A stretch of DNA of 64,000 nt from positions 124,001-188,000 of the forward strand of contig NZ_BMSY01000006.1 in assembly GCF_014649395.1 (NCBI RefSeq), read 5' to 3'. Source of the DNA: Streptomyces aureoverticillatus (GTDB lineage: Bacteria > Actinomycetota > Actinomycetes > Streptomycetales > Streptomycetaceae). Under the pieces are notes generated by a model. The model did not search any database. It had not been told where the DNA came from and saw only the letters and a program-made list of their open reading frames with translations. The position numbers were made by a program, and so were the translations under genes. Of the stretch, positions 1-9,076 are shown one piece after another (positions within the stretch are counted from its first letter, which is position 1; every line of letters begins with the position of its first letter).

Positions 1-2
1 GC

Positions 3-1187
3 ATCTGGAAGATCGGCGCGCGGCTGCCGTTCGTCAACGGCGTCACCTTCGCCGGTGTCGCGCCCATGCTCGCCGTCGTCGACTCGACGAAGGACAAGGA
101 CGACGCGCTGCCGATCATCTTCGGCGCGGTGATCGTCGCGGGCCTGCTCGGGTTCATAGCGGCGCCGTTCTTCTCCAAGATGGTCCGCTTCTTCCCGCCG
201 GTCGTGACGGGTACGGTCATCACCCTCATCGGCATCTCCCTGATGCCGGTGGCCTTCGGCTGGATGCAGGGCCCGAACCCGGCGGCCGACGACTACGGCT
301 CGACCAAGTACCTGTCCCTCGCGGGCGCCACGCTCGTGATCGTGCTCCTCCTGCGCCGCTTCACGCGCGGCTTCGTGAAGCAGATCGCGGTGCTGCTCGG
401 CCTGGTGATCGGCACGCTGGTGGCGATCCCGTTCGACGTCACGGACTTCGGGCCGGTCGCCGACGCGGACGTGGTCGGCTTCCCGACGCCGTTCCACTTC
501 GGCGCCCCGCAGTTCGCCGCCGCGGCGATCGTCTCGCTGTGCGTCGTCATGGTCGTCTCCATGACCGAGTCGACGGCCGACATGCTCGCCCTCGGCGAGA
601 TCGTGGACCGCCCCGCCGACGAGAAGACCATCGCCGCGGGCCTGCGCGCCGACTGCCTCGGCTCGGCCGTCAGCCCGCTCTTCAACGGCTTCATGTGCAG
701 CGCGTTCGCGCAGAACATCGGCCTGGTCGCGATGACGAAGATCCGCAGCCGGTACGTCGTCGCCACCGGCGGCGGCTTCCTGGTCCTGATGGGCCTGTGC
801 CCGATGGCGGCCTCGCTCATCGCGGTGGTGCCGCGCCCGGTGCTCGGCGGCGCGGGCGTCGTCCTGTTCGGCTCGGTCGCCGCCAGCGGCATCCAGACCC
901 TGGTCAAGGCGGGCCTGGAGAAGGACAACAACGTCCTGATCGTCGCCGTCTCGCTGGCCGTCGGGCTGATCCCGATCTCCGCGCCGGAGTTCTACCACGC
1001 GTTCCCGGAGACCGCGAAGATCATCCTCGACTCGGGCATCTCCACCGGCTGCGTCGCCGCGGTCGTCCTGAACCTGCTCTTCAACCACACCGGCAGGGGC
1101 GGCGAGGCCGACGAGGTCACGGCGCCGATGGAACCGGGCGGCGAGATCTCGGAGACCCGGGTCCCGAAGCAGGCCGCGGCCCACTGA
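3..1187 (+). CDS. Nucleobase:cation symporter-2 (xanthine/uric acid/uracil permease), 5' truncated by window edge
   Basis: The reading frame is open from the left edge, so the N-terminus lies outside the window. The visible part reads as the C-terminal two thirds of an NCS2/UraA-type permease: several long hydrophobic segments, the FAGVAPM stretch near residue 16, and the family stretch TESTADMLALGEI with downstream LFNGFMCSAFAQNIGLV. These transporters import purines or pyrimidines through the cytoplasmic membrane by ion symport. A purine substrate would fit the allantoin genes 40 kb downstream, but that link is inference. The C-terminus is a hydrophilic tail ending at a TGA, followed directly by three 24-bp repeats and a strong hairpin. 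Confidence 0.88.
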   Translation: MWKIGARLPFVNGVTFAGVAPMLAVVDSTKDKDDALPIIFGAVIVAGLLGFIAAPFFSKMVRFFPPVVTGTVITLIGISLMPVAFGWMQGPNPAADDYGSTKYLSLAGATLVIVLLLRRFTRGFVKQIAVLLGLVIGTLVAIPFDVTDFGPVADADVVGFPTPFHFGAPQFAAAAIVSLCVVMVVSMTESTADMLALGEIVDRPADEKTIAAGLRADCLGSAVSPLFNGFMCSAFAQNIGLVAMTKIRSRYVVATGGGFLVLMGLCPMAASLIAVVPRPVLGGAGVVLFGSVAASGIQTLVKAGLEKDNNVLIVAVSLAVGLIPISAPEFYHAFPETAKIILDSGISTGCVAAVVLNLLFNHTGRGGEADEVTAPMEPGGEISETRVPKQAAAH

Positions 1188-1188
1188 G

Positions 1189-1260
1189 CCGCCCATCGAA
1201 CCGCCCGCTGAGCTGCCCATCGGGCCGCCCGCTGAGCCACCCATCGGGCCGTCCGCTCAG
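1189..1260. repeat. Three tandem 24-bp repeats downstream of the permease
   Basis: Units 1189-1212, 1213-1236 and 1237-1260 share the core CCCATCGGGCCGCCCGCTGAG with a few substitutions. They begin 1 base after the permease stop codon and precede the terminator hairpin. No protein reading is supported. Confidence 0.7.
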
Positions 1261-1286
1261 CCCCACCCCCACCGAGCCACCCCCGG

Positions 1287-1323
1287 CGGCCCCTCGCGCG
1301 GTCACTTCCCGCGCGAGGGGCCG
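1287..1323. terminator. Bidirectional hairpin terminator between converging genes
   Basis: Perfect 14-bp stem (1287-1300 pairs with 1310-1323) with a 9-nt loop. It lies between the permease (plus) and the STAND regulator (minus). The right arm overlaps the last codons and the stop codon of the regulator. There is no T-run, as is usual in Streptomyces. Confidence 0.75.
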
Positions 1324-4268
1324 TCCTTGTCCGGCCGCCCGGCCGTTGAGGAACGGCACGCCTCCGCCTCCTCACGGGCCAGGCGCGCGATCCGGCTGTC
1401 CTGGTCCGCGGCCGAGAGCAGTTCCTCGTACGCCGTGACGGCGGTCGCGCAGGAACCTCCCACGCACGAGGCGCGGGCCCGCCACAGCAGCGAGGTGTGC
1501 CGGTGCCGCTCGGCCTCGGCGTCGCCGGAACCGGACGAGGCCAGCACGGCGTCCAGCGCGTCCAGTTCATCGACGGCCGCGTCGTGCCGCCCGCACTCCA
1601 GGAGCGTGCGGACGAGACGGAAGCGCGTGCCGATCACCATGGAGTGCTGGGGCGGCAAGTGGGCGAGGAGCCCGTCCAGGACGCACTCCAGATCGGCCGT
1701 GGCCTCCGTGAACCGGCCTTCTTCGACGAGGAGTTGGGCCCGCTGCTGGTAGAGCTTCACCACGTTGCGGCCCACCGCGCTGAGCGGCTCCGGCACCGAC
1801 CGGTACCGTGCCAGCAGCACGTCGACGACCGCGAGCGCCTCCGTATGACGCCGCTGGCGCACGAGGTTGCCGCAGAGCAAGGACGAGGTGTCCAGGTACA
1901 GGACCGAGTCCTGCTCGCCCGCCTTCTCCAGCTTGGCCAGTTGGTCGCGGTGCGTCCGCTCGGCCTCCGGCAGCAGCCCGGCCTCTTCCAGGGCGTGCGC
2001 CACGTGATGGCGCACCGCCACGTCGTCCCCGTCCTTGTGCCCCGCCTCCAGGGCGGACAACAGCGCACGGGCCTCGGCCTGTGCCGCTTCGCTCTTGCCC
2101 GCGTCGGCGAGCACTTGCACGTACTGCGCCTGGATGGTCAGCCCGCCCCACAGCTCGACGCCCGCGTCCCGCAGCGTGCGGAGGGTGGCGTCGTACTCCC
2201 GCTCCGCCTCGTCGAGCTGTCCGGCGCGCCACAGTTCGTGCGCCCAGAACGCCCGCGCCGAGAGGGTCTGCGGGTCCTGTTCGCCGTGCTTCGCGCGCGC
2301 CGACCGATAGACGTCGCCGACGGTTTCGACGCCCTCGGCGAGGATCCTCCGTAGGTGTTCCTCGGTGGGGTGCCCGTGCGGGAGCTCGGTGGCCCGCTCA
2401 AGCAGGAGCCGGGCCAACTCCCGCCTGGTGTCCCGGCTGTTGGAGGAGATGGCGTAGGAATGCGCCTGTGCCCCGGCCCACAGGAACGTGGCGAGAGCCT
2501 CGGTCTCCGCGCACGGCACGGCCCGGATGCCCGCTTCGACGTGCGGCAGGACCACCTTCCAGAGCTTCCACATCTCGGGGGTGCGCGGGTCGATGCGCGA
2601 GACGAACCGGGCCACGGCCGCCGCGGCCCGCCAGACCCGCTCGCGCTCGGGCCCCGTCGCCTCCTGGACGCGCAGCGCGTTCGCCTCGTGCACCAGGAGG
2701 TGCACCGTCAGGCACGGGAGGATCTCCGCGGCCGGCTCCTCGCCGTCGCCGCCCCGGCTGAACGTGATGTCCTCGACGCTCAACAGGCCCAGGTCGACGA
2801 GCCCTTCCAGCGCCGTCTCGCAGCGGTCCGCGCGAGCGGTCTCCGGGAACAGGCCCGACTTCTCCAGTACGTCCAGATCGAGCAGGAAGGCCGGGAGCGG
2901 GGCGTGCGCGAAGCAGGAGATCAGCCGCATGAGGAGCCGCGCCTCCGGGAGGCCCTGCTCGGCCAGCAGATCGAGGCTGATCTCCCAGGTGCTGCTGATC
3001 AGCCGCCGGTAGCGGCGCTGGTCACCGTCCTGGCCGGCCGCGGCCTCGGGCGCGCCGCCCGCCCCGCGGTCCAGCAGACCGGTGCCGAGCCGGTCGAGTT
3101 CGCGCGCGTACCCCGCGAAGTCCCGCAGTTGTACGTCGCCGGTGGCGTGCCTGCGCAGCAGCCCCGCGCCGCGCCCCGCCCGGGCCAGATAGGACCCGGC
3201 GAGCTTGAGTGCCAGCGGCATCCCGCCCAGGCGCCGGGCCAGCGCCCGCGCGTCCTCCATCGGGCCGGCGTTGCCCGCGAAGTCGACGAGGACCTCGGCC
3301 CCGTCGTCGGCGGAGAGCACGCCGACCGGACGGCAGGTGGCTTCGCCGCCCCACACGGAAGGGTTGCCGATCCGGGTGGTGACGACGGTGAGTCCGGCTC
3401 CGCTGGGGCGGATCCAGCCCGTTCCGTCACCGGGTGAGCCGTACCGGGAGGCCGTGCGGCCCGGCTCGTCGACGTTGTCGACGACCAGCAGCCAGGGCTG
3501 TTCCGCGCCGTCCAGGGCGCGCCAGACCAGGTCCATCGCGCTGGACTTGCCCGCCCAGGCGTCCTCGATCTGCGGCTCGGGGACGGCGAGGACGCGTGCG
3601 ACCTGGCGCATCCCGGTGACGAGGCCGTCCTGCGTCGCGGCCGAGAGCCAGAAGACCTGGTATCCGAGGTCCTTCGCGTGCCGGGCAAGGCCCAGCGCCA
3701 CGGTGGTCTTGCCGCAGCCGCCGACGCCGTGCAGCACCTGGATCCGCTCGCGGTCCTCGGTCAGCGCGTGGCGCAGGCCGGCCATCAGCTCGTCGCGGCC
3801 CCGTACCCGGGGCGGCAGTTCGCCGTACGGGGCACGCACGGTGAAGGTGCCCGGCACGGCGGACGGCGCGGGGGAGGGGGCGGCGGGCACCTGCGCCTGC
3901 GCGGGCACGTGCGCCTGCGGGCTCCGGGACCCCGGCGCCCCCGGAGCAGGAGCCGATCTCGCGGCGGCGAGCCCGTCGCGGGTCCGCCGCCGCCACTCCA
4001 CCTCGGCCGCCTTCGCCCGCTCCTGCAACCGCCGCCAGTCCGCGTCCGGCGACATCCGGCAGCACCTGAGCAGCTTCGAGACGGTGGTCCAGGTCGGCGC
4101 CCGGGAACCGCTCAGGGCCTCGGAGATGGTGCTGCGGCTCAGGTCGCAGGACGCGGCGACGTCCCGTACTCCGGTGAAGCCCGCCCGGTCGAGCCGCAGC
4201 CGGAGCCGCTCGGCCAACTCCCGCATGTCCTCGGGTGCCTGCGGGTCGACCGGCTTCAGGCCTCGCAT
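1302..4268 (-). CDS. HTH / NB-ARC / TPR STAND-type regulator
   Basis: 988 aa. Residues about 12-75 form a helix-turn-helix of the kind seen in actinobacterial STAND proteins (DVAASCDLSRSTISEALSGS). A Pro/Ala-rich linker (about 105-140) leads to an NB-ARC NTPase: P-loop GVGGCGKTT at about 181-189 and a Walker B-like WLLVVDNVDE near 260, followed by a winged-helix/ARC-like region. The C-terminal third is alpha-helical with TPR-like repeats (for example ARAFWAHELWRAGQLDEAEREY). STAND ATPases act as ligand-triggered oligomeric switches; the ligand is unknown. ATG at 4268 was chosen because GGGAGGG lies 6 nt upstream; an in-frame extension to 4781 has no start context. The leader carries many TGTCCG motifs. 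Confidence 0.85.
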   Translation of the reverse strand: MRGLKPVDPQAPEDMRELAERLRLRLDRAGFTGVRDVAASCDLSRSTISEALSGSRAPTWTTVSKLLRCCRMSPDADWRRLQERAKAAEVEWRRRTRDGLAAARSAPAPGAPGSRSPQAHVPAQAQVPAAPSPAPSAVPGTFTVRAPYGELPPRVRGRDELMAGLRHALTEDRERIQVLHGVGGCGKTTVALGLARHAKDLGYQVFWLSAATQDGLVTGMRQVARVLAVPEPQIEDAWAGKSSAMDLVWRALDGAEQPWLLVVDNVDEPGRTASRYGSPGDGTGWIRPSGAGLTVVTTRIGNPSVWGGEATCRPVGVLSADDGAEVLVDFAGNAGPMEDARALARRLGGMPLALKLAGSYLARAGRGAGLLRRHATGDVQLRDFAGYARELDRLGTGLLDRGAGGAPEAAAGQDGDQRRYRRLISSTWEISLDLLAEQGLPEARLLMRLISCFAHAPLPAFLLDLDVLEKSGLFPETARADRCETALEGLVDLGLLSVEDITFSRGGDGEEPAAEILPCLTVHLLVHEANALRVQEATGPERERVWRAAAAVARFVSRIDPRTPEMWKLWKVVLPHVEAGIRAVPCAETEALATFLWAGAQAHSYAISSNSRDTRRELARLLLERATELPHGHPTEEHLRRILAEGVETVGDVYRSARAKHGEQDPQTLSARAFWAHELWRAGQLDEAEREYDATLRTLRDAGVELWGGLTIQAQYVQVLADAGKSEAAQAEARALLSALEAGHKDGDDVAVRHHVAHALEEAGLLPEAERTHRDQLAKLEKAGEQDSVLYLDTSSLLCGNLVRQRRHTEALAVVDVLLARYRSVPEPLSAVGRNVVKLYQQRAQLLVEEGRFTEATADLECVLDGLLAHLPPQHSMVIGTRFRLVRTLLECGRHDAAVDELDALDAVLASSGSGDAEAERHRHTSLLWRARASCVGGSCATAVTAYEELLSAADQDSRIARLAREEAEACRSSTAGRPDKDGPSRGK

Positions 4269-4313
4269 GTGTCCCTCCCTGTGCCACGACCCGACTGAGG
4301 GTACGTGCTGGGT

Positions 4314-4430
4314 CGGACATCTACGGGGGTGTCCGCGCATGTCCGGGACCGTCCGGCCCCGGACACCCGGACACGGTGCCCGTCCGCAGGTCCGCGCGGT
4401 CGTGTCCGGGGCCCGTCCGGCAGGTGTCCG
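4314..4430. promoter_or_regulatory. Cluster of TGTCCG/CGGACA motifs upstream of the STAND regulator
   Basis: TGTCCG occurs at 4330, 4340, 4403 and 4425. Its complement CGGACA occurs at 4314, 4360 and 4368. CGTCCG variants lie at 4350, 4381 and 4414. Seven exact copies in 117 bp, in both orientations, just upstream of the ATG at 4268 suggest a multi-site operator, possibly for autoregulation by the HTH domain. That function is inference. Confidence 0.45.
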
Positions 4431-4636
4431 CGGCCGCTTCAGGCCACCCCGTCCCCCTTCGTATCCAGGTGCCACGGGACGGCGAACCGCCGTCGAAGCG
4501 GGGCCCTCAGGGGCCGATCGAAGGGAACCGACCATGCTGATCGCGCAGTTGGCCATGGAGCACGGCGAGGACGTTCTGAACGCGCTGCGGCTCGCGCGCC
4601 TGATGTACGCGGTGTGGAGGGTCTGCCGCTCGGGGG

Positions 4637-5506
4637 CTACCCGCCGATGTGGAACGACTCCCCGTACACCTTCCAGTCCAGCGGCGGATTCAGGCTCAGG
4701 TTCTTCTTGTTGAGGAACACGCGCTGCGCGGTGTCCACGCGGCTGGTGTCCTCGTGGGCCTCCTCCTGCTTCATCGCCCACACCCGCGCGTCCAGGAACG
4801 CGTGCAGGTACTTCACCTCGTCGCCGCCCTGCGCCGGGGGCTTGGCCTTGGTGAGGGCGCGCTTGCGGATGTTGGTGAAGCTCGTCCTGTCGCCGCCGTC
4901 GCCGTGCATGACGATCGCGTCGTAGTACGCGAACTGCCCGAGCGTGCCGATGCCGTCGGCCTTGCCCCGCTTGACCGCGGGGTCGAAGTAGACGCGGTCG
5001 CGCTCGTCGTTCTGGGCCTGCTGGAACACCGGGTCCTTCGCGGCCTTCTCCCAGTCCTTGGTATAGGTGGGGTCCAGGCCCTCGTGCGAGTCGGAGCCGT
5101 CCACCTCGCGCAGCGCGGGCAGGTACTTCTCGAGTACGTTGCCGGGCTTGCGCTTCGCGTACAGCTCGACGAGGTCCAGCATGTCGCCGGTGCCGGAACA
5201 GAAGCCGATGATGCCCGCCGTGTAGCCGCGGCCGTCGCCTATGTCCTCGATGTACTTGTACTGCGCCTTCCAGTCCAATGAGGAGTTCTCCGCGCTGGAG
5301 ACCAGCTTCATGGCGATCTCCTTCTTCGCCGGGTCGTCGAGACCGGGGGCGGCGGAGCGCGCGGGGGCGGAGCCGGCGGACGCGGGTGCCGGTGCGGCGC
5401 CGGCGATCTGGTTCACGGCGAGCGGCCCGGCGATCAGGGCGGCGCCGATGAGGCCGATGACAGCACGTCGCGGGGTGCGACGGTGGGGGGTGCGGTGGGC
5501 GTGCAA
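4637..5506 (-). CDS. csn: Secreted GH46 chitosanase
   Basis: 289 aa, endo-hydrolysis of beta-1,4-GlcN in chitosan, extracellular. The mature region reads almost exactly like the Streptomyces sp. N174 enzyme: the motif SSAENSSLDWKAQYKYIED carries the catalytic acid Glu73, and DIGDGRGYT carries Asp91 (N174 Glu22 and Asp40). The protein ends LNPPLDWKVYGESFHIGG. The N-terminus has RRTPRR followed by a hydrophobic segment, a plausible Tat signal. Start: TTG at 5506, because GGAGG sits 5 nt upstream; the longer frame to 5647 lacks a ribosome site and crosses the promoter. A CsnR-like palindrome lies about 40 bp upstream. Confidence 0.95.
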   Translation of the reverse strand: MHAHRTPHRRTPRRAVIGLIGAALIAGPLAVNQIAGAAPAPASAGSAPARSAAPGLDDPAKKEIAMKLVSSAENSSLDWKAQYKYIEDIGDGRGYTAGIIGFCSGTGDMLDLVELYAKRKPGNVLEKYLPALREVDGSDSHEGLDPTYTKDWEKAAKDPVFQQAQNDERDRVYFDPAVKRGKADGIGTLGQFAYYDAIVMHGDGGDRTSFTNIRKRALTKAKPPAQGGDEVKYLHAFLDARVWAMKQEEAHEDTSRVDTAQRVFLNKKNLSLNPPLDWKVYGESFHIGG

Positions 5507-5547
5507 CGGGGCCTCCAGGTGGGGGAGTTCAGCGTTCCGCTGTCTGT

Positions 5548-5562
5548 TAGGAAGGTTTCCTA
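5548..5562. promoter_or_regulatory. Palindromic operator upstream of chitosanase (CsnR-box-like)
   Basis: TAGGAA-GGT-TTCCTA, 6-bp perfect arms, between the chitosanase start (5506) and a minus-strand TTGACG at 5589-5594 that could be its -35 element. Actinomycete chitosanase genes are known to be repressed by the ROK-family protein CsnR through such a palindrome. No csnR gene is adjacent here. Confidence 0.6.
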
Positions 5563-5870
5563 CCAGAGTTTGGAGGTGACGTATACCCGTCAAGCGCGGA
5601 TCGTTCGGCGGCGCGTGTCTCCTCGCCGGTCTCCTCGTCGGCCCCACGGGGCGCGCGGCGGCCCCCGTACATGGCCGGACATCGCCCTAGTCGCTGCTCA
5701 CGCTGGTCCGTACTATCCCAACACCCTCAGCCTCCGCTCATCGCGCGCAGGCCGCTCGGTCCCCGCGCGAGGGCTGAGTCAGTTCCTCCCAGCACAGCTC
5801 CAACCCCCACCTCACGGCGGTCCGCTCCGCACGTCTGCCGCCGTGGGCCGAAGCAATGAATGGGAGAACC

Positions 5871-6515
5871 ATGTCCGTTGCACTGCTGGCCGGTGGCGCC
5901 CTAGCCGCCCTGATCGGCGCGGGGCTGCCCGCCGCCGATCCGTCGGGGTTCAGTGACCCCCCGCCGGACAAGATCGTGATCGACGTTGCCACCGTGAACG
6001 GCTCCGGCTGCCCCAGAGGCACCGCGGCCGTGGCCGTCTCGGAGGACAACACCGCCTTCACCGTCACCTACAGCGACTACCTCGCCCAGGCGGGCGGCAC
6101 CTCCTCGCCGACGGCGTTCCGCAAGAACTGCCAGCTCAGCCTGATCGTGCATGTCCCGCACGGCTTCACCTACGCGATCGCGAGCGCCGACTACCGCGGC
6201 TTCGCCTCGCTCCAGCGCGGCGCCAAGGGCACCGAGAAGGCGTCGTACTACTTCCAGGGCTCGCCGGACACGGGGAGCAAGTCGCACGCCTTCTCGGGCC
6301 CGCTCGCCGACAACTGGCAGGCCACCGACGAGACCGAGGTCACCCAACTGGTCTGGGCACCCTGCGGCAAACAGCGCAACTTCAACATCAACACCGAGCT
6401 GCGCGTCGACCTCGGCACCTCGGACGCCGGCAAGACCAGCTTCATGACGATGGACTCCACCGACGGGGACATCAGCACCATCTACCGCGTGAAGTGGAAG
6501 GAGTGCCCGCGCTGA
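5871..6515 (+). CDS. Secreted DUF4360-type protein
   Basis: 214 aa. Starts at ATG 5871, with GGGAG 5 nt upstream; the upstream in-frame ATG at 5856 has no ribosome site. A short hydrophobic signal peptide (about residues 3-22, VALLAGGALAALIGAGLPAA) is followed by the DUF4360 pattern: NGSGCPRGT, FRKNCQLSL, RGFASLQRGAKG and a terminal WKECPR, giving cysteines probably paired as disulfides outside the cell. Function of the family is unknown. It is divergent from the chitosanase gene and converges on the GH89 gene, separated from it by a hairpin. Confidence 0.8.
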   Translation: MSVALLAGGALAALIGAGLPAADPSGFSDPPPDKIVIDVATVNGSGCPRGTAAVAVSEDNTAFTVTYSDYLAQAGGTSSPTAFRKNCQLSLIVHVPHGFTYAIASADYRGFASLQRGAKGTEKASYYFQGSPDTGSKSHAFSGPLADNWQATDETEVTQLVWAPCGKQRNFNINTELRVDLGTSDAGKTSFMTMDSTDGDISTIYRVKWKECPR

Positions 6516-6557
6516 CCGACCTTCGGTGAGGCACTGACCCGATCCTGGTGAGGGGGT

Positions 6558-6599
6558 CGCGCCCGCGGCGCACTTGTGCGCGAGCCGTCCGCGGGCGCG
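6558..6599. terminator. Hairpin terminator between DUF4360 and GH89 genes
   Basis: CGCGCCCGCGG (6558-6568) pairs with 6589-6599. The 20-nt loop contains an internal GCGCAC/GTGCGC stem at 6568-6581. It sits between two converging genes, so it likely serves both. Confidence 0.6.
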
Positions 6600-6651
6600 G
6601 CATCACCCCGCCAGGGGCCTTTCCGGAGTCAGGCCGGGCGCCTTCCCGGGG

Positions 6652-8916
6652 TCAGCCGGACTTGGCGAGTTCGTCGCGCACCTGCTTCGCGATCGTGTAC
6701 GTGTCCCCGGTGGGCCGGACCGCGAGGCGGCCCGGATCGCGGGCCCAGCGGTCCTCCAGGGCGAACCAGTCCGTCTCCGTGGGGTCCTTCGGGTCGCGGC
6801 CCTCGTCGAGGGCGGCGCGCAGCTCGGCGAAGTACGTCTTCCAGCGCAGCCGGTAGAGCCCGCCGACCAGCCCCGCCCACTCCCGGTTCGCGTAGTCCTT
6901 CAGGCCCTTGTCGGCCCCCTTGCGGGTGCCCCACACCGTCACCAACGACAGCTGGTCGTAAGCGAGTTGGTCCCTTTCCCGGGCATCGGCGCCCCAGTCG
7001 CGGGCGTCGGCCACCCAGCGGCCGAGCAGATGCCGGCCGTCGGTGGCCACGAGCCGGTCGAGGAGGTCGAGCAGGCCGAGCCAGGTGCGGGTGAGCGCGT
7101 CGAAGCGGGCGGTGTCCCGCCGTTCGTGCGCCGCCCTGATCCGCGGCAGCAGCACCCGGCTGCGGTTGGACAGGGCCTGCCGGGCCACGTCGAGCAGATC
7201 GCGGCGGTAAGCGGACGACCTGCGCAACTCCCGTCGTACCAGCAGGAGTTCGTCCAGCGCGGGCTCGAAGTCCGCCGCCTCGTAGCGCAGTGCCTTCGGC
7301 GACCAGGAGGCCGCCGACGTCACCGAGAGCCCCGGACGCGCGCCGAACAGGCCGTCGGCGCCCTCGGCCCACTTGTCGGCGCGGGTCGTGCCGTAGGCGG
7401 TGCGGCGCAACACGTCCCAGGCGGCCCGCGCGTGCGGGTCGGCCGCTCCGTAGCGGCTCACCGCCCACGCGTCGAACCACTGCTTCAGATCCAGGCCGCC
7501 GTCCAAGTCGGTGTCCAGCCACGGCAGTTCGGAGAAGAGCGTGAAAGCGGCCGGGTTGTTGTCGGCGGCCTCCGGCATCAGCGCGATGCCGCGCAGGGTG
7601 CTGCCGTCCTTGGTGCGCCACTTCTCGTACAGCTCCGCCCAGTCCGGGGTGTTCGCGCCGAGGACGGTGTGTCCGCCGAAGTTCCAGATCGAGCCGAAGG
7701 TGTACGGCGTGGAGCCCCAGTCGGCCTCGCGGTCGGTGACGGTGGGGAAGCGGTCGGAGAGCCCGTCGACGACGAGCATGCGGGACTTGTCGACGGCGTC
7801 GGTGATGGCCTTCGGCGGGTTGTGCTGCCAGCCCAGAATCACCCAGACCGCGCCGGGGTGCGCCGCCCGAAGGGCCTTCTCCACGCCCTTCGCGGCGTCT
7901 GCGACCGGCACGTCGCCGGGCTTGCCGCCCTCGTGCAGCAGGTCCATCTTGTACATGCCCGACGGCCCGAACAGCTCGTCCTGCGTCCGGTAGAAGGCCG
8001 CGGCGACCCGCGCGAACAGGTCGGTGCGCGGATCCAGCCAGTCCGGCCGGGCGAACCCGACCCAGTCGCCCTGCGGCACGGTCCGCGCCCCCGGATTGCG
8101 ATCCGCGAAACCGGCCGGGACGGTGCCGAAGTAGCCGGGAAGCACCGGCGTCATGCCGAGCTCGCGCGCCCGGTCGGCGATGCGGCGCCCGAGCCGGGCC
8201 CGCTTCGCGAGCAACTGCCGTGACACGGGGTGCGGGAAGGACGACATGTTCTGCAGCAGCCACCACGGCTGGTGCGCGGGGCCCGGCACCCAGGCCCGCA
8301 GCTCCTCGTCGCCGTACCCGAACTCCTGGAACAGCCGGTGGTAGACGGCGTCGGCACCGGCGTACACCAGGACTTCGTTGTAGCCGTGCAGGGCGAGTAC
8401 GTCGAGTTCGTGCTCCCAGTAGGCCCAGTCGGCGTAGGCGTTCGTATAGCCGTCGTTGGTGTCGTTGAGGACGAAGCGGTGCGGGACGTTCGCCCGTCTG
8501 GTGACGGGGGCGCCGGGGTCGGGCAGCGTCGCCGGCAGGTCGGTCTGGTCGCCCGCCCAGGTGATCGAGGCGTGGGCGGCGTACTTCAGGTAGTGGTTCA
8601 GGCCGGTGAGCTGGACGGCGGCGGTGGGCCCGGACACGACGACGTGCCCGCGCCTTCCGGACACGCGGAAGGCGTCCCCGGCGCCCGGCTCGCCCGCCTC
8701 GGTCCTGAACGTGATCTGCTCCCAGTGCCGGGGGAGCAGCCGCCGCGCCGCCGCGGTCGCCGCGGCGGCCGGCCCGGCCCCGGTGCGCGTGCGTACCGCC
8801 GCCCCCGGGGCCGGACCCGGGGAGCCCTGCGACGACGCGGGCGAACAGGCCACGGCGGCGCCGGCCGTGCCGGCGAGCGCGGTCAGGACGGTGCGGCGGC
8901 GGGGCGGGTGGGGCAT
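6652..8916 (-). CDS. Alpha-N-acetylglucosaminidase (GH89), Tat/lipoprotein signal
   Basis: 754 aa. N-terminal RRRTVLTALAGTAGAAVACS combines twin arginines with a lipobox-like AVAC, so a Tat-exported lipoprotein or secreted enzyme. The body matches bacterial and human NAGLU-type GH89: NHYLKYAAHASITWAGDQ, LNDTNDGYTNAYADWAYWE, NEVLVYAGADAVYH, WWLLQNMSSF, a likely catalytic Glu in MDLLHEGG near residue 330, and GWQHNPP. It removes terminal alpha-linked GlcNAc from glycans. ATG 8916 has GGAG 6 nt upstream; the frame to 9000 does not. Together with the nearby fucosidase and chitosanase it points to use of complex amino-sugar glycans. Confidence 0.92.
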   Translation of the reverse strand: MPHPPRRRTVLTALAGTAGAAVACSPASSQGSPGPAPGAAVRTRTGAGPAAAATAAARRLLPRHWEQITFRTEAGEPGAGDAFRVSGRRGHVVVSGPTAAVQLTGLNHYLKYAAHASITWAGDQTDLPATLPDPGAPVTRRANVPHRFVLNDTNDGYTNAYADWAYWEHELDVLALHGYNEVLVYAGADAVYHRLFQEFGYGDEELRAWVPGPAHQPWWLLQNMSSFPHPVSRQLLAKRARLGRRIADRARELGMTPVLPGYFGTVPAGFADRNPGARTVPQGDWVGFARPDWLDPRTDLFARVAAAFYRTQDELFGPSGMYKMDLLHEGGKPGDVPVADAAKGVEKALRAAHPGAVWVILGWQHNPPKAITDAVDKSRMLVVDGLSDRFPTVTDREADWGSTPYTFGSIWNFGGHTVLGANTPDWAELYEKWRTKDGSTLRGIALMPEAADNNPAAFTLFSELPWLDTDLDGGLDLKQWFDAWAVSRYGAADPHARAAWDVLRRTAYGTTRADKWAEGADGLFGARPGLSVTSAASWSPKALRYEAADFEPALDELLLVRRELRRSSAYRRDLLDVARQALSNRSRVLLPRIRAAHERRDTARFDALTRTWLGLLDLLDRLVATDGRHLLGRWVADARDWGADARERDQLAYDQLSLVTVWGTRKGADKGLKDYANREWAGLVGGLYRLRWKTYFAELRAALDEGRDPKDPTETDWFALEDRWARDPGRLAVRPTGDTYTIAKQVRDELAKSG

Positions 8917-9076
8917 GCGGGGCTCCGGGGGGTCGGGGCGGGCGCGGTGCGGACCGGGTGACTCGTGTCGTACCGAGGTGACTCTTGCCCGCCGCCGCAC
9001 CGTTCCGTAACCCTCTGGCCGGAGGTTGGTTGCCCCTTCACTCTCCGGCCGGACGCCGTTCGCCCGGGTGTCCCGC

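Noticed and set aside
4534..4713. Small ORF (59 aa) from ATG 4534 with AAGGGA upstream
   Set aside because: Its last 77 bp are antisense to the chitosanase C-terminus and its composition (Arg/Ser/Pro-rich) is typical of a shadow frame. Only the first 25 residues look helical. Not supported without expression data.
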